Shown here piece by piece: positions 1 through 5,736 of a stretch of DNA of 10,018 bases. The DNA is taken from positions 1 to 10,018 of the forward strand of contig JAGLDW010001062.1 in assembly GCA_023145395.1 (NCBI GenBank), written 5' to 3'. The position numbers were made by a program, and so were the translations under genes. This DNA is from Lentisphaeria bacterium (GTDB lineage Bacteria > Verrucomicrobiota > Lentisphaeria > Oligosphaerales > Lenti-02). The notes under the pieces were generated by a model. The model saw only the letters and a program-made list of their open reading frames with translations, did no database searches and was not told the DNA's origin. Position 1 is the stretch's first letter; each line of letters opens with the position of its first letter.

Positions 1-1142
1 TATCGGGTGCCTCGGGCGGTTCTATTCTCGGTGAGGAAGGCGCAGGGCTTTCGTTCCTCTTCTCCGATGTCCCAAGCCTCATTGGCATGGTTGTGCCATG
101 GACCAGCATCGCCGGCACCTGTGTTTCCCAGAACATTCTCATCTATACCTACGCCCCCAGCGACAAGCGACACTTCGATGGGATCGGGAAAGAGATCCAA
201 CGGGACACACGCTACCTGCTCAGCATCCCCATTCCCTCCATCCACAATGCCCGAGCCCATGCCGGAGGCGGAGGACGAGCTTGCGGCGCAGTGCAGTTGC
301 TCTTCGAGAGCAATATTTTTCCGGATTTCGACGTGACCAACAAGCCCGCCGAGTTCGGCATGGAGGACATCCGCGATCACGACTTCTACAAAAAATCTCT
401 CAAGCAGGTTTTCGTCATTCTCTCCAGTATTTCGATGGGAATGGAGATCATGAACCTGCGGCAGACCTCCTACCAAGCCATCCACGAACTCAAGAACAAG
501 CTCATCTCCGCCCACTCCTGGGTGAACTGCCTCAAGGAGGACATCGAGATGATCGCCCCCAATGCGCTGGAGGACGAGGATATCATCGAAGACTTCAGCC
601 TGGCCATCGACGCCGTTGAAGCAGGTTCGAAGATTGCCGTTGGATACCTCCAATTGAGCAAACTCTACAGTCCCGAGTTCACGGATGCGGACATCAACCA
701 GGTGCTTGCAGAGACCTCGAAGGACATCGGAGCCTTCACGACCAGCGCTGCCGGGGAAGACAGCGTGGATATCTTACTCGACGTGACGGAGGGAATCGGC
801 ACATTCCGATTTGACCCCGCACAGATCAAAATGGCACTTTTCAATCTTGGGAAAAATGCAGGCGAGGCACTTCTCGAGCACGGAGTTCGGGAAGGCGATG
901 ACAAGCCCTGCATCACGCTTTCCTCGTCTGTTCTCGGCGACAGGCTTCAAGTCACAGTCGCAGACAATGGCAAGGGCATGCCGGAAGACATCGCCAACAA
1001 CCTCTTTGTCGCCTTTAAGACCAAGAAGGAGGGGGGCACAGGACTCGGTCTGACGATCACCAAGAAAATCGTCGATGTCCACGGTGGAAGTATTCGTTGC
1101 GAAACGGGTGACACGGGAACAAGTTTCACGATTCTATTGTAA
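1..1142 (+). CDS. GAF-domain sensor histidine kinase, 5' end missing
   Basis: The reading frame is open from the window edge (first full codon at base 3), so the true start lies upstream; the ATG at 87 falls inside a domain and is not the start. Seen in the sequence: an N-terminal part resembling the end of a GAF sensor domain (about 3-330, with a YLLSIPIP strand and a later GAVQLLFE strand), a helical linker, an H-box IHELKN with the likely phospho-accepting His codon at 483, an N-box NLGKNAGEAL from 843, a G1 box DNGKGMP from 963, and a G2 box GGTGLGL at 1032-1052. These are the parts of a HisKA plus HATPase_c kinase that autophosphorylates from ATP and passes phosphate to a response regulator. 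No membrane segment is seen in the part present, so a cytoplasmic sensor is likely, but the missing N-terminus could change that. The response regulator 72 bases downstream is the obvious partner. The signal sensed is unknown. Confidence 0.9.
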   Translation, partial: SGASGGSILGEEGAGLSFLFSDVPSLIGMVVPWTSIAGTCVSQNILIYTYAPSDKRHFDGIGKEIQRDTRYLLSIPIPSIHNARAHAGGGGRACGAVQLLFESNIFPDFDVTNKPAEFGMEDIRDHDFYKKSLKQVFVILSSISMGMEIMNLRQTSYQAIHELKNKLISAHSWVNCLKEDIEMIAPNALEDEDIIEDFSLAIDAVEAGSKIAVGYLQLSKLYSPEFTDADINQVLAETSKDIGAFTTSAAGEDSVDILLDVTEGIGTFRFDPAQIKMALFNLGKNAGEALLEHGVREGDDKPCITLSSSVLGDRLQVTVADNGKGMPEDIANNLFVAFKTKKEGGTGLGLTITKKIVDVHGGSIRCETGDTGTSFTILL

Positions 1143-1214
1143 TGTTGCCATTCAGCACCTATAGACGATGAGGATATAGACTTCCGCCAGAAGCGAGACG
1201 AAAGGAGAATTCAG

Positions 1215-1808
1215 ATGCCAGATAAGCCCATCCCAAGACACTACAAGAGCGTCGATCCGGAGAGCCAGAAGAATCAGAACGAATACCAGGCGATGATTAG
1301 TAGCATCGAAAAGAGGATGGATCCGGACAGCAACACGGTGCTCATCGTCGATGATGACAAGGGTATCCGTAAGTTTGTCGCGCGCAGTATCCGTCGCTAC
1401 ACCAAGAATATCGTCGTGTACGAGGCGGAAAATGGCAAGGAGGGACTTGAGGTCCTCGCCGATATGCGCGAGCGCCACAGCCACGATCCCCTCTTCATTG
1501 TCAGCGACCTCAACATGCCAGTCATGGACGGTTGGAAGTTCATTCAAGAACTGCGGAAAGACTACGAAGACAAAGGAATGGAGCAGGGAATCCCCCTGAT
1601 TGTCCTCTCCTCTACGTCCGGAGAGAAGGGCATGGCCATCTTCCGCAAGAGCGTCCACGGAGAAAAATCCCACTATCAACCCATGGTCGCCGTCGCCAAG
1701 GAGGTCTGCACGGACCCCACTCAGTACACCGCGCAGGGCGAGAAGGGCCTAGTGGCCTGGATTCGCCAGTTCTCTCGTCACGGCAACGACACGGCCTTTG
1801 ACGTGTAG
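1215..1808 (+). CDS. Single-domain (CheY-like) response regulator
   Basis: The 197-residue protein has one receiver domain and no DNA-binding or enzymatic output domain. A polar N-terminal extension of about 40 residues precedes the VLIVDDD strand; acidic residues D46-D48 bind Mg2+ and D98 in VSDLNMPVMDG is the phospho-acceptor. LSST at 131-134 supplies the Ser/Thr after strand 4. The usual Lys-Pro after strand 5 is not found; K162 in MVAVAKE is the best candidate for the conserved Lys, followed by Glu instead of Pro, and the segment before it (about 136-156) is divergent. The start is supported by AGGAG at 1203-1207, seven bases before the ATG. It follows the histidine kinase on the same strand and is probably co-transcribed with it. 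Without an output domain it likely acts by protein contact or in a phosphorelay. The receiver assignment is firm; the kinase pairing is inferred from adjacency. Confidence 0.94.
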   Translation: MPDKPIPRHYKSVDPESQKNQNEYQAMISSIEKRMDPDSNTVLIVDDDKGIRKFVARSIRRYTKNIVVYEAENGKEGLEVLADMRERHSHDPLFIVSDLNMPVMDGWKFIQELRKDYEDKGMEQGIPLIVLSSTSGEKGMAIFRKSVHGEKSHYQPMVAVAKEVCTDPTQYTAQGEKGLVAWIRQFSRHGNDTAFDV

Positions 1809-1853
1809 AGCGCTGACACAAGCTACGCGGCTACTGAAAAGCCATGGATACAA

Positions 1854-1892
1854 TTCGCCCGCCGCTCCGCAAGGGACGGCGGGTGAACTTTT
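1854..1892 (+). terminator. Terminator-like hairpin after the response regulator gene
   Basis: The arm TTCGCCCGCCG (1854-1864) pairs with CGGCGGGTGAA (1877-1887), 11 pairs with one G-U. The apex can fold further with CC and GG closing a GCAA tetraloop at 1869-1872. One C and then a short TTTT (1889-1892) follow. It lies 46 bases after the response regulator stop and is the best intrinsic-terminator candidate for the kinase-regulator transcript. The short T-run makes it a weak or imperfect intrinsic terminator. Confidence 0.55.
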
Positions 1893-1917
1893 GCGAGGTG
1901 TCCGCATTGCGCTGTCC

Positions 1918-1983
1918 GTGTCCCCCGTCGATGGGGGACCCCGGTTCGTCGGAGCCTTGTCCTCCAGGGCTTGTGCAGTCCGC
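1918..1983 (+). repeat. Double-hairpin intergenic repeat, copy 1
   Basis: The first hairpin is GTCCCCC (1920-1926) paired with GGGGGAC (1933-1939), extended by a G-U pair to a four-base loop. The second is GGTTC (1943-1947) with GAGCC (1952-1956) around a GTCG loop, including one U-G pair. The segment aligns with the reverse strand of 8159-8222. The closest part, 1918-1966, is identical at about 40 of 47 aligned positions apart from a two-base gap, and similarity continues weakly to 1983. It lies between convergent genes, downstream of the response regulator. A repeated structured element at gene ends is seen directly; its role (termination, RNA stability or a REP-like repeat) is inferred. 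Confidence 0.7.
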
Positions 1984-2015
1984 TGTCCGTGAGTGCACGT
2001 ACCTCGGACCACTCC

Positions 2016-3056
2016 CTACAGATTTTTGACCTGACCGTCCCGTGCCGACGCGTAGGCCTGTTCTGTGACCTGCATGATGTGCAACGCGTTCGCGCCACTG
2101 TTCAACTCGGGTGCCTCACCCTTGAGAATGCAGTCCGCGAAATAGGCGCATTCCGCCGTGTAGGGATTGACCGCGGGAAACTCGATGGGCTGGAACGTGT
2201 TCGCCACATCCTTGTTCTGAGTTGCGTCATAGCCTCCCTCGCCCAGACCAAAGATGCCCTCGGCAGTGCCTTCCGTGCTCTGGCCAATTGTTCCTTCGGT
2301 GAAAATGCTCCCCTTCGAGCCGTAGATCTCCAGACGGGTACGACTCGATTCGTCGGGCACGCAGAAGAAACTATCGACTGTCCCATGGGCGCCGTCCGCA
2401 AACTCGAGGAGCGTCGTGGAGGAGTCCTCGCTCTTGTAGTCCTGCACAAGGTTTCCCGTCAGCGAGACCACCTTCTTGATGTCGCCCGCAAAATACTCGA
2501 GCAGGTCGTATAGGTGGGTTGCCATGTCGATGAGCGCACCGCCGCCGCCCTGGTCCGGATCCTGCCGCCAGGCGCCGGGGATGGGGGGGTACCAGCAGGA
2601 GAGTTGAGCACGCATATAGACAATCCTGCCAATCCTGCCCTCCTCGAGAATCTGCTTGATCGTCTGATGCGCCCCATGGAACTTCATCATGTAGCCTTCC
2701 TGCAGGAAGACGTTGTTCTCCGCGCAGACGGCGATGGCTCGCTCGGTCTCGCCGCTTGTCATCGTCAACGGTTTTTCGCAGAAGACATGTTTTCCCGCCT
2801 TCGCGCACGCCTCGATCTGGGGAAGATGCAGAAACACGGGACTGGCGATGTACACCGCCTGAATCTCCGGGTCGCCCACCATCTCCTCCACCGTCGTATA
2901 CGCCTTTGCAACCCCGAATTCGGCGGCGATTTCGTCGATGCCCACCACATCCATGACAGCGGCAAGCTCAATGTTCTCCGCCTCGAGCATGCCAGGTATG
3001 GTCTTGCGCCGGGCAATGCCCCCCGCGCCAAGAACGCCAAATTTCACTTTGCTCAT
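2016..3056 (-). CDS. Gfo/Idh/MocA family NAD(P)-dependent oxidoreductase
   Basis: The 346-residue protein has the normal length and layout for the family. An N-terminal Rossmann fold opens with FGVLGAGGIA (6-15) for the dinucleotide; the EKP motif is at 94-96 after GKHVFC; the C-terminal alpha/beta substrate domain carries GGGALIDMATHLYD (171-184), whose D177 and H181 match the family's usual catalytic Asp/His positions. These enzymes oxidise or reduce a hydroxyl or keto group on sugars, sugar acids or inositols using NAD(P)(H). No signal peptide is seen, so it is cytoplasmic. AGGAG (on the minus strand, 3064-3068) lies seven bases before the ATG. It is the last gene of the ROK-DegT-Gfo operon, 46 bases after the aminotransferase stop. 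Pairing with a DegT enzyme suggests it makes or consumes a keto-sugar that the partner aminates or deaminates. The exact substrate cannot be told from sequence. Confidence 0.94.
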   Translation of the reverse strand: MSKVKFGVLGAGGIARRKTIPGMLEAENIELAAVMDVVGIDEIAAEFGVAKAYTTVEEMVGDPEIQAVYIASPVFLHLPQIEACAKAGKHVFCEKPLTMTSGETERAIAVCAENNVFLQEGYMMKFHGAHQTIKQILEEGRIGRIVYMRAQLSCWYPPIPGAWRQDPDQGGGGALIDMATHLYDLLEYFAGDIKKVVSLTGNLVQDYKSEDSSTTLLEFADGAHGTVDSFFCVPDESSRTRLEIYGSKGSIFTEGTIGQSTEGTAEGIFGLGEGGYDATQNKDVANTFQPIEFPAVNPYTAECAYFADCILKGEAPELNSGANALHIMQVTEQAYASARDGQVKNL

Positions 3057-3102
3057 GATTCATCTCCTGTTTCCAATTTCCGAGCCAGTGCCTCGGCAAC
3101 CA

Positions 3103-4380
3103 TTATTTCGCGTAGGCCTTGATGGTCTTGACGATGGCGGCGGCAATCTGCTCCATGTCATCGGCCGTGAAGGTCGGGAACGCGAAGCAGGTGAACGTGT
3201 TCGTCTCATGCCACTTCGCGTTCGGGACATCCACCTTCGCGTAGTCCACATGCGCGGCAGTGGTGTATTCCTTCGATGAAAAGGGGAATCCGTTGCTGCC
3301 GAATGCATTCTGGCGCATGAATGCACCCTCGGTGTGACACTGTGGCCAAAAGACCTTCCAGCAGGGCGCGCCCTCTGCCCCAGCGGCAGTGACAAACTGC
3401 TGGATGTCGCAATTCATCATCTCCATGTCCAAGCTGTACGCCATGACAAACCAGCCGTTGCGACGCTCCTCGGTGTCGATCGGCATGAACTTCACCTGGG
3501 GCAGATCCCGCAGGGCATCCATGACGATGTGGGCGTTGCGGCGCCGCGCGGGCATGTTCCAGTTGTCCATCCGCTCGATCTCCGCGATGCCGATCGCACT
3601 CTGCATCTCGGTCATCCGGTAGTTCCACCCCACGCGATTGTGGATGTAGGGCAGTTTCTGTTCGAGATCGAGCAGATTCATCCGCTCCCGCACATCGTAG
3701 CCATGGTCGCGGAAACTGCGGGCCTCCCAGGCGAGGTCCTCGTCGTCGGTCGTCACCATGCCACCCTCGCCGCCGGTGGTGAAGGTCTTGTTCTGGCAGA
3801 AGCTACAGGCATTGATGTCGCCAAGCGTGCCCGTCTTTCTGCCCTTGAACTCGCCACCAAACGCCTCGGCGTTGTCCTCGATCACAAACAAGTTGTACTT
3901 CTTGGCGAAAGCCAGAACCTTGTCCATGTCGCAGACGTTGCCATACAGATGCACGGGCATAATCGCCTTTGTGCGCTCGCAGACCAGCTTCTCGGCGGAC
4001 TCGATGCTGATGCAGTGGTCCTCGATGTTCACATCGGCAAAGCGGGGGATGGCGCCCGACTGCACGATGGAGAAGCTCGAGCCAATGAATGTGTAGCTGG
4101 GCACGATCACCTCGTCCCCCGGGCCGATGCCGAGCGCCGCCAACGCCACATGCAGCGCACTCGTGCCCGAGTTCACGCAGATCGCGTACTTGCTGCCCTG
4201 CCATTCGGCGAACTTCTTCTCGAACTCCATCCCCTTGCTGCCAGTCCAGTAGTTCACTTTGCCCGAGCGCAGAACATTCTCGACCGCCTGGATCGCGTTC
4301 TCGTCGAAGTTCGGCCAGCCGATCAGATCGTTCGTCACCGTCTTCGGTCCACCATCAATCGCGAGTGTAGCCATTGTCAT
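3103..4380 (-). CDS. DegT/DnrJ/EryC1/StrS family PLP-dependent aminotransferase
   Basis: The 425-residue protein is a fold-type I PLP enzyme of the sugar aminotransferase family, which transfers an amino group, usually from Glu or Gln, to a keto-sugar or keto-cyclitol. Seen: YAICVNSGTSALHVALAALG (65-84, cofactor phosphate region), PGDEVIVPSYTF (87-98), VIEDNAEAFGG (166-176, D169 expected to contact the pyridine nitrogen), ACSFCQNKTFTTGGEGGM (191-208, with K198 the expected Schiff-base lysine) and GWNYRMTEMQSAIGIAEIER (251-270). All key residues are present, so it should be active rather than a degenerate regulator. Two starts are possible: the ATG ending at 4380, with AAGGA nine bases upstream, or the third codon (ATG ending at 4374), with GGGAG seven bases upstream. 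It lies 39 bases after the ROK gene and 46 before the oxidoreductase. NtdA/NtdC of kanosamine synthesis in Bacillus is a known pair of the same two families, cited only as an analogy. Confidence 0.95.
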   Translation of the reverse strand: MTMATLAIDGGPKTVTNDLIGWPNFDENAIQAVENVLRSGKVNYWTGSKGMEFEKKFAEWQGSKYAICVNSGTSALHVALAALGIGPGDEVIVPSYTFIGSSFSIVQSGAIPRFADVNIEDHCISIESAEKLVCERTKAIMPVHLYGNVCDMDKVLAFAKKYNLFVIEDNAEAFGGEFKGRKTGTLGDINACSFCQNKTFTTGGEGGMVTTDDEDLAWEARSFRDHGYDVRERMNLLDLEQKLPYIHNRVGWNYRMTEMQSAIGIAEIERMDNWNMPARRRNAHIVMDALRDLPQVKFMPIDTEERRNGWFVMAYSLDMEMMNCDIQQFVTAAGAEGAPCWKVFWPQCHTEGAFMRQNAFGSNGFPFSSKEYTTAAHVDYAKVDVPNAKWHETNTFTCFAFPTFTADDMEQIAAAIVKTIKAYAK

Positions 4381-4419
4381 TCTCCCTTTTCCTTTGTTTG
4401 GGATGATTCCCGTAGAACT

Positions 4420-5568
4420 CTATACATACACATGTCCGTCCACTTCGTAGAAATCCGCCAATGCCTTGGCCACAGCGCCCAGCGGCGCCGCGTGAGTCAG
4501 GCCCGACGGACAAATCCGCACCCGTTCGCTACAGGCCGGCAACGCACCCTCGGAGAGCCCCTTTTCAACCCCCCTCATGACGATGTCCGAAAAGCCCATC
4601 AAGGCACCGTTCACCACAATGAGAGGAGGGCAGAGAATATTGACCAGTGTAGACAAACCAAGGCCCAGGCGGTGCCCGGCATCCTCTAGAATCTGACGGA
4701 CTCGGGAGTCCGACGGATCGACCTTGCTCAACCTCGCTGACGCCTTGCCCGTTGCCTCCTCGATACGCTCCAGCAAGACACGGTCGGACACATAGGCCTC
4801 GAGGCACCCAAGATGGCCGCACGTGCAGCGCCGTCCGTTCGGCTCGACGACGACATGACCGATCTCGCCCGCATATCCACTCGCGCCCGCGTACAAACGA
4901 CGATCCTGCACAATCCCCGCGCCAATGCCCACGCCCACATCGACGCACACAAAACTGCTCACATCCCCCGCGAGACCAAACCACATCTCCGCCAGCGCCT
5001 TCGCGCGGGACGCCTCCTCGATCGCCAGCGGCACATCCAGTATTGCCTGGAACTGCTCGCGCACATTCACCCCATCCAACGCTCGAAGATTCACGGACCG
5101 ATGCACAAGCCCCGTCCCGCAATCGATAATTCCCGGTACAACCAAGCCCGCACGCTGGGGGGAGGGATCTGCCGATTCGCACAACTCCCCCACCACACGC
5201 GACAAGGCATTCTTAATCACCCCAAAATCTGCCCCAAGGGAAAAAGACGCGGATGCCGAACAACGAGGCGCCCCGTACAAGTCTGCGACCACGCCGTCCA
5301 CACCAACCTCGTGAATCGCCACGCCAAGCACGCTCACCGTGTCGCGGCGCAATTCCAGAAGCGTCCGCGGCCGTCCGCGGCCTTGACGGGTCTGACCCAC
5401 CTCCTCGACCAAAGCCTCCTCCAGAAGCTCGAACACGATATTCGTCAGGCTCTTGCGGTCCAACCCCAGACTGTCCGCAAGCTCCGATCGGGAAATGGGG
5501 GAACGCAGGCGGAGCGCATTCATGATGCGAGCCCGGTTCATCCGTTTGATCAATGCTTGGTTCGCCAT
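4420..5568 (-). CDS. ROK-family transcriptional regulator (NagC/XylR type)
   Basis: The 382-residue protein has an N-terminal winged helix-turn-helix (about 8-70, with IMNALRLRSPISRSELADSL and the wing end GRGRPR at 63-68), then a ROK sugar-kinase-like domain. The ROK zinc signature is complete: H238 in GEIGH, then C248, C250 and C255 in CTCGHLGCLEAY. VPGIIDCGTG (145-154) and DVGVGIGAGIV (210-220) are also typical. The N-terminal DxGGT phosphate loop of kinases is replaced by AIHEVG, and the usual NDA before the small helix reads EEA (184-186), so kinase activity is unlikely and a sugar-sensing repressor or activator is the best call. The start chosen is the ATG at 5568, with GGAG nine bases upstream; a TTG 27 bases earlier has no such site. 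It is first in its operon, and a perfect inverted repeat lies 43 bases upstream, consistent with autoregulation and control of the divergent gene. Confidence 0.92.
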   Translation of the reverse strand: MANQALIKRMNRARIMNALRLRSPISRSELADSLGLDRKSLTNIVFELLEEALVEEVGQTRQGRGRPRTLLELRRDTVSVLGVAIHEVGVDGVVADLYGAPRCSASASFSLGADFGVIKNALSRVVGELCESADPSPQRAGLVVPGIIDCGTGLVHRSVNLRALDGVNVREQFQAILDVPLAIEEASRAKALAEMWFGLAGDVSSFVCVDVGVGIGAGIVQDRRLYAGASGYAGEIGHVVVEPNGRRCTCGHLGCLEAYVSDRVLLERIEEATGKASARLSKVDPSDSRVRQILEDAGHRLGLGLSTLVNILCPPLIVVNGALMGFSDIVMRGVEKGLSEGALPACSERVRICPSGLTHAAPLGAVAKALADFYEVDGHVYV

Positions 5569-5577
5569 CCAAATCCA

Positions 5578-5581
5578 CTCC
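5578..5581 (-). promoter_or_regulatory. Ribosome binding site that decides the ROK start
   Basis: GGAG on the minus strand lies nine bases before the ATG at 5568. The alternative TTG start at 5595 is preceded by pyrimidine-rich sequence without a Shine-Dalgarno match. The protein from 5568 also begins as ROK regulators usually do, MANQALIKRMNR. Confidence 0.6.
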
Positions 5582-5610
5582 GAAACCAGATCCAAAGACA
5601 GGAAAAGAAC

Positions 5611-5633
5611 AATAATGGAACGTTTCCATTATT
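5611..5633. promoter_or_regulatory. Perfect 10+10 inverted repeat, candidate operator
   Basis: AATAATGGAA (5611-5620) and its exact reverse complement TTCCATTATT (5624-5633) flank the three bases CGT. The site lies between the divergent ROK and DUF4838 genes, 43 bases upstream of the ROK ATG and 103 bases upstream of the DUF4838 ATG. Its size and symmetry fit a dimeric helix-turn-helix regulator, and the ROK protein encoded next to it is the natural candidate. The TGGAA/TTCCA core also resembles LacI-family operators, though with an odd centre of three bases, so a LacI protein from elsewhere in the genome is the main alternative. Confidence 0.72.
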
Positions 5634-5736
5634 CCACCTTCGAGTTTGCCTTTTCCCTTTCCGAGTCTTCCAATGGTGTCGTATTGGTGTAGGCTATGCG
5701 ATGATTGGCACTCACCCAACCAACCAGGAGAAAACC

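Noticed and set aside
87..1142. ATG at 87 as the start of the histidine kinase
   Set aside because: The frame is open back to the window edge and the translated upstream residues continue a GAF-like domain; no ribosome binding site precedes the ATG.
3334..4689. Long plus-strand open frame of 451 codons opposite the DegT and ROK genes
   Set aside because: It is antisense to two clear genes, has no recognisable domain and no ribosome binding site, and is typical of open antisense frames in GC-rich DNA.
5569..5595. TTG start at 5595 for the ROK regulator, nine codons longer
   Set aside because: It has no Shine-Dalgarno sequence and adds residues not usual for the family, while the ATG at 5568 has GGAG nine bases upstream.
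4813..5736. Upstream extension of the DUF4838 reading frame
   Set aside because: This part is antisense to the ROK gene and reads as low-quality His/Arg-rich sequence. The ATG at 5737 has a good ribosome binding site and starts a clear signal peptide.
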